Positions 15,009 to 22,976 of a stretch of DNA of 27,002 bases are shown piece by piece. Within the stretch, counting starts at the first letter, position 1, and every line of letters begins with the position of its first letter. The position numbers and the translations under genes are program-made. Source of the stretch: Candidatus Helarchaeota archaeon (lineage in GTDB: Archaea > Asgardarchaeota > Lokiarchaeia > Helarchaeales > JABXJV01); assembly GCA_013375355.1 (NCBI GenBank), contig JABXJV010000168.1:1-27002 (forward strand), read 5' to 3'. Below the pieces are notes generated by a model that was given only the letters and a program-made list of their open reading frames with translations, had not been told where the DNA came from and ran no database searches.

Positions 15009-15413
15009 TTAAGAAGAAATTTTCCTATCATATTCAAAATTCCAATCCAAATATAAAACCATGTCGATTATTTTTCTAAAATCTTTAAAAACATCCACTT
15101 CTGTCAAATGAATCTTATTTTCATACATTTTTACAAATGTACGTTGTAATGCCTCTACTTTCCTTCGAATTTCCTCTTCATCATCTTCAGAATCAATAGC
15201 AATTGCAACAATAATTTTTTCCCCTACAATATAAAGAATGCGAATATCACCCATTACAATTGAATCTACATGCCTTTGAGTAAGTTTTTTTGAAAAAGAT
15301 TCAATTGCTGAAACAAATCCCGCAACCAAATTTTTATCTACATCAATACTACTATAATTACGATCTAATAGACATATACCATTAGTATTTAAAATCCAGA
15401 CATTATGGATCAT
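15009..15413 (-). CDS. Longin-like domain protein, third gene of the GTPase operon
   Basis: This 134-residue single-domain protein opens with MIHNVWILNTNGICLLDRNY, a strand-turn-strand typical of longin-type adaptors, followed by a helix (LVAGFVSAIESFSKKL), strands (RILYIVGEKIIVAIAID), an acidic turn (SEDDEEEIRRKVEAL) and a long helix. It shares this order and the DxEDDxEE turn with the first half of the protein at 2028-2762. Longin and roadblock folds form GTPase-binding platforms in eukaryotic trafficking. GAGGG overlaps the stop of the GTPase gene and sits at proper spacing before the ATG at 15413, so the two are made from one message. It is probably the partner, regulator or effector of the GTPase at 15424 (inference from linkage). 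Confidence 0.65.
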   Translation of the reverse strand: MIHNVWILNTNGICLLDRNYSSIDVDKNLVAGFVSAIESFSKKLTQRHVDSIVMGDIRILYIVGEKIIVAIAIDSEDDEEEIRRKVEALQRTFVKMYENKIHLTEVDVFKDFRKIIDMVLYLDWNFEYDRKISS

Positions 15414-15423
15414 GTTTTTTCCC

Positions 15424-15990
15424 TCATTCTCCAGGAGTTATTTTATTAAATTTTTCTTGAAGAATTATTGCCTTATTTTTAATAATGTCAAATGCTGAGC
15501 GGGTGAACATAGTCTCTACTACTTCTCCTGTTTTTGCAGAAGTTTCAAAATAATGTACACCATATTGCTTTGTAACTTCTTTTATTTCGTCTTTTGGAAC
15601 ATCCCTCATTTCAAACTCATCTAAATCAATTTTGTTACCTACAATAACAAATGGGATTTTAGTTCCTACATAACGGTTAAGGTCTTCAATCCAATCATTT
15701 AAATCTGTAAATGTGTTTCGTCTCGTAATATCAAATACTAAGATTGCACCATCAGAACCCATAAGATAGGTTGAGCGAATATCTCTCCATTTGCTTTGAC
15801 CACCTATGTCCCAAATTAGTAATTTAATCTCTAGGTTCATTTTAGGGAAGTTTATCTCTTTGATTAAGAAATCTGCACCGATAGTCCCCACATAATTATC
15901 TTTAAAGTAATTCTTTACGTATCTTAAAACTAGAGATGTTTTTCCGACACCGGGTGAGCCTATTAAACAAACTTTGAATGCTAATCTCAT
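15424..15990 (-). CDS. Rab/Ras-like small GTPase
   Basis: The ATG at 15990 begins MRLAFKVCLIG, directly at the first strand, giving 188 residues. An in-frame TTG at 16008 adds six residues and overlaps the preceding gene's stop, but has no better ribosome-binding sequence. All five G motifs are present: GSPGVGKTSL (G1), the TIGADF threonine (G2), WDIGGQ (G3), NKIDL (G4) and ETSAK (G5). The G3 glycine-glycine-glutamine differs from the usual Rab TAGQ but keeps the catalytic Gln. The effector region IGADF is Rab-like. There is no C-terminal cysteine for prenylation. It sits between a zinc-ribbon protein and a longin-like protein in one operon. Confidence 0.9.
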   Translation of the reverse strand: MRLAFKVCLIGSPGVGKTSLVLRYVKNYFKDNYVGTIGADFLIKEINFPKMNLEIKLLIWDIGGQSKWRDIRSTYLMGSDGAILVFDITRRNTFTDLNDWIEDLNRYVGTKIPFVIVGNKIDLDEFEMRDVPKDEIKEVTKQYGVHYFETSAKTGEVVETMFTRSAFDIIKNKAIILQEKFNKITPGE

Positions 15991-16004
15991 AAATTGCACA
16001 ATTC

Positions 16005-16544
16005 TCAATCGATTTTGTAAATTTCTGTATCTTTATCTTTTTTCTGTTTAAGCATCTTAGGTTTTTCTTTAACATCAGTTTTAGGAGGTAGTTTAAAATT
16101 TCTTAGATCGGTTGTTATAGAAGTATTTTCTTCAATTTTTTTACGCCAATCAATTCTTTTTTTAATCAAAGGATGAGTATTCAATATATTTTCAACATGT
16201 TCTATAATTTTTCTATCTTCTAATTTATTATTTTTCTCATCCATTCTCTTAAGACCCAGAGGGTCATCCTTTTCTTCGGATTTCAAGGAAGCGATACTTC
16301 CAACATTACGGACCATTCCTTTATCCTCTGGAGGGGCATCTTGAACTTTCGTAGTGAGATTCTCTCTATCCTCTAATTGATTTTTCCACTTCAATTTTTT
16401 TTCAATTTCTGAGGTAGGACTAAAAAAATTCAATTCAAGACCGACATGGGTGTTAGGAGAGAGATGAGAAACTACATTTGACCCAGAACAATTATTACAA
16501 ATGCCATTTATGGTAATACTTCCGCATCTTTTACAAAAAATCAT
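16005..16544 (-). CDS. Zinc-ribbon protein with a long disordered tail, first gene of the GTPase operon
   Basis: This 179-residue protein begins MIFCKRCGSITINGICNNC, a two-CxxC zinc ribbon. The remaining 155 residues are polar and charged with no hydrophobic core (many K, E, D, with motifs such as WKNQLEDRENLTT and WRKKIEENTSITTDLR). These two W-K/R-K-x-x-E/D-x stretches resemble each other and may be short linear binding motifs. It ends within four bases of the possible GTPase start, so it is translationally coupled. I do not recognise a family; a tether or adaptor for the GTPase is the simplest reading of the context. Confidence 0.6.
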   Translation of the reverse strand: MIFCKRCGSITINGICNNCSGSNVVSHLSPNTHVGLELNFFSPTSEIEKKLKWKNQLEDRENLTTKVQDAPPEDKGMVRNVGSIASLKSEEKDDPLGLKRMDEKNNKLEDRKIIEHVENILNTHPLIKKRIDWRKKIEENTSITTDLRNFKLPPKTDVKEKPKMLKQKKDKDTEIYKID

Positions 16545-16731
16545 ATTAATTCACTATAATTAGCTTTTTGATTATACATGTAGTTAAATAAATAAAATAT
16601 CGTTCAAAATTTTTAATCAATTAATATAAACATTATTTCTTTATATTTTTAGTTTCTCATTCTAAGTTTTAAATTAAATGTTTAATGCATGAATGACATT
16701 TTGCTATGAATTATATTTGAAGGGCAAAAAC

Positions 16732-17856
16732 ATGAAATCTGGATCATATTTTGTATTAGGAAACGAGGCTTGTGCAGAAGGAGCAATTTATGCCGGATGT
16801 AATTTCTTTGCAGGATATCCAATTACGCCAGCAACCGAAATTGCAGAATATTTATCAGTTAGATTGCCTCAAATCAAAGGATACTTCTTACAACTTGAGG
16901 ACGAAATAGCTGCAATATGTTCTATAATTGGAGCTTCTTGGACCGGAGCTAAAGCAATGACTGCAACATCAGGTCCTGGGTTTAGTCTTATGCAAGAAGC
17001 GATCTCTTATGCTTATCATACAGAAACACCAATAGTCATTGTCGAAGTTTCAAGAAGCGGACCATCCACTGGGCAAGCCACATACCCTTCCCAGCAAGAT
17101 TTTTATCAAGTTCGATATGGTGCCCATGGGGACTATGAGGCAATAGTTTTAACTCCTTGGTCAGTTCAAGAAGCATTTGATTTTACTATTAAATCTTTTA
17201 ATCTTGCAGAAACATATCGAGTACCAGCAATAGTTATGATGGATGGTGCAATTGCACATAGCAGAGAAAAATTGGCTATTCCTGAACCATCTTCTTTATC
17301 TATTGTAAATCGAAAGATAAAAACGGGGCATTGTGAACCATTTAAATCAATAGATGACACATTAGTTCCTCCAATGCCACTATTTGGAAGTGGGTGTAAC
17401 CTTTTAGTGACAGGTTCAGCTCATGAACCTTCCGGTTTAAGAAATTATAATCCAAAAATCCATTCCGAAACAGTCCACCGTATTTCTGCCAAGATTAAAC
17501 GAGCATCCAATGATATTTGTGAAATTGATTCTCAATTTTTGGAAAATGCAGAACATATGATTTTATCTTATGGGGTTTCCGCAAGATCTGCGTATGGGGC
17601 TGTTCAAAAACTTAGAAGTAAATATAAGGTCGGATTTGTGAGATTAAAGACTTTGTGGCCATTTCCAGACGAATTGCTAGAAAAAGTACTTGATGGCAAA
17701 ATTAAATCAATCTTTGTTGTTGAAATGAATATAGGAAAAGCAGTTCGAGAAATTCAAAGAGTTAATAAAACAGCCAAAATAGTTTCTATCAGTAAACTTG
17801 GCGGATTAATTCCTTCCATAAAAGATATAATAAAAAAATTTGAGAATGAGGTTTAA
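16732..17856 (+). CDS. korA: 2-oxoacid:ferredoxin oxidoreductase, alpha subunit
   Basis: From ATG 16732 the protein has 374 residues, the usual length for KorA. GNEACAEGAIYAGCNFFAGYPITPATEIAEY is the start of the pyrimidine-binding domain. LEDEIAAI contains the glutamate that activates thiamine diphosphate, and TSGPGFSLMQEAI and SRSGPSTG are standard motifs of the 2-oxoglutarate-type branch. An upstream in-frame ATG at 16693 would add 13 unconserved residues; AGGG before 16732 supports the shorter form. The enzyme oxidatively decarboxylates a 2-oxoacid to an acyl-CoA with ferredoxin as acceptor, or runs in reverse. 2-Oxoglutarate is the likely substrate type, but this cannot be fixed by eye. 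KorB follows after two bases. Confidence 0.88.
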   Translation: MKSGSYFVLGNEACAEGAIYAGCNFFAGYPITPATEIAEYLSVRLPQIKGYFLQLEDEIAAICSIIGASWTGAKAMTATSGPGFSLMQEAISYAYHTETPIVIVEVSRSGPSTGQATYPSQQDFYQVRYGAHGDYEAIVLTPWSVQEAFDFTIKSFNLAETYRVPAIVMMDGAIAHSREKLAIPEPSSLSIVNRKIKTGHCEPFKSIDDTLVPPMPLFGSGCNLLVTGSAHEPSGLRNYNPKIHSETVHRISAKIKRASNDICEIDSQFLENAEHMILSYGVSARSAYGAVQKLRSKYKVGFVRLKTLWPFPDELLEKVLDGKIKSIFVVEMNIGKAVREIQRVNKTAKIVSISKLGGLIPSIKDIIKKFENEV

Positions 17857-17858
17857 AT

Positions 17859-18644
17859 ATGGATAACCCTTCGCTAATTAAAAAATATATACGATTAACA
17901 GAAACAACTTTTTGTTCTGGATGTGGAAATGGTATTATCTTAAATTGTTTTATTCGAGCAGTCGAAAATTTGAAATTAGAAGCTAAGAGTATTCTATGCG
18001 TTTCTGGTATTGGTTGTTCCTCTTGGATACCAAGTCCTTATTTAAAATTGGATACATTCCACACACTTCATGGAAGGGCTATTGCGTTTGCTACAGGTGC
18101 TAAAGTTTTTAATAAAACTCTAAATGTTGTCGTATTTACGGGTGATGGAGACGGTGCAGGAATCGGTGGTAATCATTTAATTCATGCAGCTCGAAGAAAT
18201 ATAGCTATGACTGTTCTCTTGGTGAACAATTCAATCTATGGAATGACTGGAGGACAGTATGCACCAACAACTCCAGTCGGTGCTTATTCTTCTACTTCAA
18301 TTTATGGAAATCCAGAAGAACCTTTTGATTTATGTAAACTTGTAGAAGCTGCTGGGGCTACTTATGTAGCAAGATGGACAACCAATTATCCAAGAAAACT
18401 TATAAAATCAATAGAAGAAGCTCTTTCAAACAACGGTTTCTCTTTTATAGAAATTTTAACACAATGTCCTACTGAATTTGGACGAAAAAATAAATTGGAT
18501 TCACCTGTTGAATATTTCAAATATTTAAATGATATTACTACTATGAAAAAAGAACAAGGAAAAATTCAACTCGGAATCTTTGTTAAGGAAATAAAACCTG
18601 AATTTACACAAAAACTGGATTTATTAATTGAAAATTCGAAATAG
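17859..18644 (+). CDS. korB: 2-oxoacid:ferredoxin oxidoreductase, beta subunit
   Basis: This 261-residue protein has FCSGCGNG near the N terminus and VSGIGCSSWIPSPYL, supplying three cysteines of the 4Fe-4S site; TQCPTEFG near residue 200 supplies a fourth. GDGDGAGIGGNHLIHAARRN with VNNSIYGMTGGQ is the thiamine diphosphate/Mg-binding motif. GAGGT precedes the ATG at suitable spacing, overlapping the end of korA. No gamma or ferredoxin-like delta subunit gene follows; after a 129-base gap the next gene is on the opposite strand. Either the alpha-beta dimer works alone, or the other subunits are encoded elsewhere. KorA is not long enough to carry a fused gamma domain. Confidence 0.88.
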   Translation: MDNPSLIKKYIRLTETTFCSGCGNGIILNCFIRAVENLKLEAKSILCVSGIGCSSWIPSPYLKLDTFHTLHGRAIAFATGAKVFNKTLNVVVFTGDGDGAGIGGNHLIHAARRNIAMTVLLVNNSIYGMTGGQYAPTTPVGAYSSTSIYGNPEEPFDLCKLVEAAGATYVARWTTNYPRKLIKSIEEALSNNGFSFIEILTQCPTEFGRKNKLDSPVEYFKYLNDITTMKKEQGKIQLGIFVKEIKPEFTQKLDLLIENSK

Positions 18645-18773
18645 ATTCTTATAAAATAATATTAATTAATTTGAAAAAATCTTATTTTTCTTCTTGCTCA
18701 TTAATTAACATTAAAATACATAATAGTAGGATAAAATTTTTGCCAATTATTTCTTTTTCAGTTATTTTTTCAG

Positions 18774-20051
18774 TCATTTTTTATTCTTAACTTCTTTTTT
18801 CATATTACAAATGAAACAATCCCTTGAAAAACCGCTTAAACTTGGAAATTTACAAACAGGACAAAATTTAACACGCGTTTTTCTGACTTTTTTAGTTTTT
18901 TTACCCTTTGAGATTAATATATTTAAACCATCATTAAAGTTTGTAATAGCCCCAGGATGTATCTCTTCCATCTTATTAATCAGAGGACTATTCAGTTTTC
19001 CAATATTATATTGACCATATGGGCATTTAACTGTTGAATTATATTGTGTATCCGTACATTCAAGATAATTTCTGTTTTCCTCATCTTTTATATTTAGATT
19101 AATGATATAATTCATGAATCTATGATTGTTGATTTTAATTTTTGATATTATAGCTGGAGAGAACCCCATTAGGTTGAATTTAATACCTTCTAAGGTTAAA
19201 CAAGCAAATTGAAAACTTTCATTTTCTGTTAAATTCACAAACGATTTTGTGATTTTGTTTTCATAAGCAAATTTATTGGCAACAATACTCATTAACCTAG
19301 AATCAGAGTTACAAGGGTTATAGCCCATTTTATATAAATCATCGATTGTAAAACCAAATAAATCTTGATATCTATAAATTTTCAAAGGCAATCCATAGAA
19401 ATTACAAATTTTTTTAACACTCTCTTCACAAATTTCTCTATAATTCGTTTTTCCACTAGGCCCCTTTAATCCTTCATCAATAAAAAAAATTATCAATTTA
19501 AAATTTTTAATTTTAGATTTTTTTATTAATTCACATATAGCTTTTAATGCAGCCATACTATCTTTTTCTCCACTTACACCCATGCCAACGATGTCGTTAT
19601 CGTCTATATGGGGAAGATTTTTTGCTATTTTAGTCTCGAAGTAATCAATAAAACATTTCTCACATAAAGATATCTCTTTCTCCTTATATACTGGAAAATA
19701 GGTAGAAAATCTCTTTTTATACACTTTTCTGTAATCTCTATGATTACATTTTTTTTGAAACTGCAATAGATTCAGATTAACTATTATTTCTGACAAAATC
19801 TCAGTACTTCGAATAGTTCTTAATAGAACAGAACTTGCCATTATAAAAAAAAGGGGATTAAAATAACGATCTTGATCCTTTAAAACACTTTTTAAAAAAA
19901 TTCGGTTATCTTTTTCAGTGAAATTAGATAAATTTCCGAAAGCTGAAGAATTTAAATACAAATTACCAATTAATTTCTTATCTTCATCGGAAAGTTCTAA
20001 TAAATTAAAAAGTTTTATTGATTTATCTATGATCTGTTTTTCATTTCTCAT
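18774..20051 (-). CDS. Divergent TtuA/Ncs6-like PP-loop ATPase (probable tRNA or small-molecule sulfur transfer)
   Basis: This 425-residue protein has a PP-loop S160-GEKDS165 (consensus SGGxDS; the second glycine is Glu) after IVGMGV. A probable zinc site combines C102-x-H104 with C130-x2-C133, and a C-terminal zinc finger is formed by CPVC and CFIC. PCNSDSR after the PP-loop resembles the CxxCxxxR catalytic region of TtuA/TtcA but has only one cysteine. CPYGQYNIGKLNSPLINKMEEIHPG resembles the later part of TtuA. Unlike standard TtuA, about 100 residues precede the first zinc site. TtuA-type enzymes adenylate a tRNA uridine and insert sulfur delivered by a ubiquitin-like carrier; whether this divergent member does so is open. 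It lies downstream of an MFS transporter on the same strand (71-base gap). Confidence 0.65.
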   Translation of the reverse strand: MRNEKQIIDKSIKLFNLLELSDEDKKLIGNLYLNSSAFGNLSNFTEKDNRIFLKSVLKDQDRYFNPLFFIMASSVLLRTIRSTEILSEIIVNLNLLQFQKKCNHRDYRKVYKKRFSTYFPVYKEKEISLCEKCFIDYFETKIAKNLPHIDDNDIVGMGVSGEKDSMAALKAICELIKKSKIKNFKLIIFFIDEGLKGPSGKTNYREICEESVKKICNFYGLPLKIYRYQDLFGFTIDDLYKMGYNPCNSDSRLMSIVANKFAYENKITKSFVNLTENESFQFACLTLEGIKFNLMGFSPAIISKIKINNHRFMNYIINLNIKDEENRNYLECTDTQYNSTVKCPYGQYNIGKLNSPLINKMEEIHPGAITNFNDGLNILISKGKKTKKVRKTRVKFCPVCKFPSLSGFSRDCFICNMKKEVKNKK

Positions 20052-20122
20052 AAAAATTTCCCAATTTTCTTCATTTCAATATATTTTTACTTTTTTTATA
20101 AAAACTCCTTGATTTATTTTAT

Positions 20123-21409
20123 TCAAAAATTTGTTTGATTTTCTATTCTTCTTATTTTTATAAGTAGAGGAATACGACTTGCCATTATAATGCAAGATAT
20201 TAAGAATATAATTCCCATCTTAGGATAAATATTGAAGGGAAGGAGTCCTGCTAATATAATTCCGAAAATTCTACCGAGATTTCCCATCGTTATAAATAAT
20301 ACAAATGTAGTAGCTGCCAATTTTTTATCCGAGGAGTCCATAGCGAGTGTTAAGAAAAGCACGGTTGCGCATGATGTGCTGAAAGAAACTAAAATTCCAG
20401 AACTAAAGTAAAAAAGAGGGATAAAAAGAGAGTTAGTAAACGTTAGGTATGACAGAACGCCATAAAAAGTTGTATGGACTACGGAAACTACAAGTATTGT
20501 TTTAATAATCCCCTTTTTAATAAACCATCTTGAAGCTAATCCCCCCAAAAAGATAAATATCATCATCGGACTGACGGATATAAGTTGTACTCCAGAAGTT
20601 AATCCTAAAATACGGAAGAATGGATCAAGAGTGAAATCTGTAAGTCCTGTATCAATTTGAGTTATGAAAAATATTAGAAGTAAAGTTGGTACATGTTCCG
20701 ACTTAGTATATTGCCGAAGGTCCTTAATTGAAAATCTCTGAGTTGATGAAATTTTTTCAGATTCTTTGAGGAATATACTAAAAATAATTAGACCAATACA
20801 TATCAAACCAGCCAATAAAAAACCAAATTCAAAATTGCCTCCAAAAAAAATATCGAATTCAAATTGATAAGTTAAATTTATTCCAATATGAACAGATTCT
20901 CTTTCACTTATAAACGCTAATGGTAGAACTATAAAAACTGAAGATATAATAGTGAGATGAAATATGATATTCGCGTTTAATTTTTCTTTTTTATCTGGAA
21001 AATTTTCTATTACGAGTGCATCTAATGCCACGTCCATTAGAGAAATGCCTAAGGATTGTAGGATACCTAAAATAATGAAAATATAAATGAATTCAACAGG
21101 ATTTGTCATTCCAAAAAAAGAAAGTGATATACCATTCATAATAAATCCAATTAAGATATACGGCTTTCTTCTACCACCTAGGACCTTAAAAGGATATTTA
21201 TCACTTATAATTGCGATAAACGGTTTTAAAATTATAGGAAAAAACGTTAAACTAGCAATCATCGCAATTGAAAAGTCAGTTAAGCCCTTATAATTCTTAA
21301 GGTAAATTGGAAGGAGAGTAAATATCATTAATGTAGCAATACCTTGTACAAGATAGTTAGAAATATATAAGAGATATCTATATGAACGATTTTTTGTTAT
21401 AATTATCAT
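20123..21409 (-). CDS. Major facilitator superfamily transporter
   Basis: This 428-residue protein has about twelve hydrophobic segments. The loop after segment two reads SDKYPFKVLGGRRKPYILIG, the D-x3-x-GRR-type signature of MFS transporters. A central hydrophilic loop (KESEKISSTQRFSIKDLRQY) separates the two halves. In sequence feel it is close to archaeal and bacterial members with DVALDALVIENFP in segment five. The substrate cannot be read from sequence. The ATG at 21409 has only a weak ribosome-binding sequence. It may form a loose transcription unit with the PP-loop gene downstream. Confidence 0.8.
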   Translation of the reverse strand: MIIITKNRSYRYLLYISNYLVQGIATLMIFTLLPIYLKNYKGLTDFSIAMIASLTFFPIILKPFIAIISDKYPFKVLGGRRKPYILIGFIMNGISLSFFGMTNPVEFIYIFIILGILQSLGISLMDVALDALVIENFPDKKEKLNANIIFHLTIISSVFIVLPLAFISERESVHIGINLTYQFEFDIFFGGNFEFGFLLAGLICIGLIIFSIFLKESEKISSTQRFSIKDLRQYTKSEHVPTLLLIFFITQIDTGLTDFTLDPFFRILGLTSGVQLISVSPMMIFIFLGGLASRWFIKKGIIKTILVVSVVHTTFYGVLSYLTFTNSLFIPLFYFSSGILVSFSTSCATVLFLTLAMDSSDKKLAATTFVLFITMGNLGRIFGIILAGLLPFNIYPKMGIIFLISCIIMASRIPLLIKIRRIENQTNF

Positions 21410-21795
21410 GATTTAATCCATTTATTTAATTCATTTAAAAGAATTTGAAATCATTAAATTATAAATCATATTAAAAGTTAATATCATATTAATAAAAAAT
21501 ATAGATTAGACTTATTTTATTTAAGAAGCGTACAAGAGCTCTAACTTGTTTTATCTCTTCTCTTATCCTGAAGATTCTTGTCCTAACATTGAGAGGGGGT
21601 GATGTAAAGATGGAGTGGTCTATAACTGAATGGATCTTAGCTACAAAAAAGGTTAAAATTCTAAAAAGCATCAGTTTAAATAGTAAATATTAAAGAATTA
21701 TTGTAGAAAAATTACTTATTTTTCCTTTTTTTATATTCTACTTTTTTTTCCAGTCCATATTAGTGAAGATATAATTTTTAATTTGAGGAAAGAAA
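21410..21795. other. Divergent intergenic region between the MFS transporter and the HEAT-repeat gene
   Basis: These 386 bases hold a perfect dyad (21478-21492), a locally less AT-rich block (about 21525-21640), and the likely promoter and GAGG ribosome-binding sequence (21785-21788) of the gene at 21796. Within the block a 27-codon frame (21610-21693) follows a GGGGGTGAT sequence on the plus strand, and a 60-codon frame lies on the minus strand. Neither can be supported as a gene. Confidence 0.4.
21478..21492. promoter_or_regulatory. Perfect 7-1-7 dyad, possible operator upstream of the MFS gene
   Basis: TTAATAT, a central C, and ATATTAA. Part of it (ATCATATTAA) also occurs as a direct repeat at 21465-21474, 18 bp away. 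It lies about 70-85 bases upstream of the MFS start at 21409, where a regulator site or core promoter would be expected. Confidence 0.35.
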
Positions 21796-22365
21796 ATGAA
21801 ATTAAACAAATTTTATGCAGATGGCTATGATGTTGAATTTTTATTAAGGGTATTAGAAGATGAGGATCGTAATATTCGGGAATGGGCATTAAATGCTCTT
21901 CGTAAAATTAGCAGCACGATACTTATGGAATTTCTTATCCAATCTATTAGGTATAACTATCATTCTTATCTAGTTATAATTCCCGAAATATTAAATATTG
22001 TGGGAGATCAAGCAATAGAACCCTTAGCCCAAGCATTAAAAGACAAGGATGAAAATGTTAGGATGGCTGCCGCAGAGACTCTCGGATGGTTTAGGAATGA
22101 TAAGGTAGTGAAACCTTTGATTAGTGCGTTAAGAGATAAATCAGATAATGTTTCCAATGTTGCGGCAATTGCATTAAGCCAAATACTTGAAATTTATTGC
22201 TCGAGCTGCGGAGCAGCAATAGAAAACGAGGATTTAATAATTAAAATTATTGAAATTCGTAAAAATATATGGAAGTTAAATTATGATTTTATTGTTGAAA
22301 TAGCTGTGTTTTGCTGCAACTGTCTTGACCGAGAATTGAACAAATACGGTCTGACTCAAATTTAA
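21796..22365 (+). CDS. HEAT-repeat protein with a C-terminal two-CxxC (zinc-binding) tail
   Basis: This 189-residue protein has alpha-helical HEAT/PBS-lyase-type repeats. The units include DEDRNIREWALNALRKI, then AIEPLAQALKDKDENVRMAAAETLGWF and VVKPLISALRDKSDNVSNVAAIALSQI, with the usual D-x3-VR-x-A-A pattern. After the last repeat comes C135-SSC138 and, about 35 residues later, C173-x2-C176 (CCNC). Together they look like a zinc site formed across a helical insert. HEAT repeats bind other proteins. There is no signal or membrane segment. GAGG at good spacing supports the ATG at 21796. The next gene on the strand, 104 bases on, encodes the E2-like protein, so an adaptor or ligase-like role is an attractive but untested idea. 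Confidence 0.7.
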   Translation: MKLNKFYADGYDVEFLLRVLEDEDRNIREWALNALRKISSTILMEFLIQSIRYNYHSYLVIIPEILNIVGDQAIEPLAQALKDKDENVRMAAAETLGWFRNDKVVKPLISALRDKSDNVSNVAAIALSQILEIYCSSCGAAIENEDLIIKIIEIRKNIWKLNYDFIVEIAVFCCNCLDRELNKYGLTQI

Positions 22366-22469
22366 TCATAGAGGTAAGATGGGTAAGAATATGAATGATA
22401 TAAAATTTTTCACTTTTCTTTCAGCCAATTAAGTTTTATTTTTCATTCTTCGATCTATATTCGTCTAGA

Positions 22470-22976
22470 ATGTCGTTTTATACTATGATAAGAAATTTTA
22501 AACTAGGGAAATTTGAAAATAAGTCTACTTATTCATCAGAAGGCTGGTCGGGACGGTTTTTGGAGGAAATAGAAAAGCTTGATAAGCTTCGGTCTTTTAA
22601 CTGGGAGAATAAATTTAACTTGACCTTGATTAAGGCTCAATTTGATATTGTAAATCAACGCCAGATGTATTGCACAATAAGGTTAAAATCTACAATATCA
22701 GATAGACATAAATTTGTAAGTTTCATCATACGACTACCCTTGAGATATCCTGAAGTTCCACCCAAAGCGACCGATTTTTCAGTGTTCGATTTTATTAAGG
22801 ACCACCACGACTACAGACGGTGGGATGATGAGGATTCTGATTTTAAAAATTTCAGACATGCTTGCTTGGGGGAGTTGGAAAAAAGATGGGAGAAGGATGG
22901 AAGCATGGGGATTGCACATTATATTCAAATGTTATTTTATTATGCTGCTTTTGATCATTTTGCAATAAAATTATAG
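22470..22976 (+). CDS. Ubiquitin-conjugating enzyme (E2/UBC)-like protein with a candidate catalytic cysteine
   Basis: This 168-residue protein shows the E2 pattern in order: a charged first helix (RFLEEIEKLDKL, 29-40), strands ending in FVSFIIRLPLRYPEVPP (82-98; compare the 'F-x-l-x-i-x-F-P-x-x-YP-x-x-PP' of UBC proteins), then H130-A-C132-LGELEKRW140, matching the 'CL-x-x-L-x-x-x-W' around the active-site cysteine of eukaryotic E2s, and a final helix GIAHYIQMLFYY corresponding to the 'lTi-x-x-vl-x-si' helix. The HPN motif before the cysteine is not recognisable; an acidic, histidine-rich stretch (DHHDYRRWDDEDSD) takes its place and makes the PP-to-Cys spacing longer than usual. Retention of C132 argues against an inactive UEV. 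No E1, ubiquitin-like modifier or RING gene was seen in the window. Confidence 0.6.
   Translation: MSFYTMIRNFKLGKFENKSTYSSEGWSGRFLEEIEKLDKLRSFNWENKFNLTLIKAQFDIVNQRQMYCTIRLKSTISDRHKFVSFIIRLPLRYPEVPPKATDFSVFDFIKDHHDYRRWDDEDSDFKNFRHACLGELEKRWEKDGSMGIAHYIQMLFYYAAFDHFAIKL

Noticed and set aside
21489..21671. A 60-codon minus-strand frame with a protein-like stretch (RTRIFRIREEIKQVRALVRF).
   Set aside because: No ribosome-binding sequence, overlaps the 27-codon frame on the other strand, and has no recognisable family. It may be a remnant, but this cannot be shown.
21610..21693. A 27-codon plus-strand frame after GGGGGTGAT, which could be a small protein gene.
   Set aside because: The ribosome-binding sequence is good, but the peptide has no recognisable pattern, and 27 codons are easily open by chance. 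Noted under the intergenic region only.
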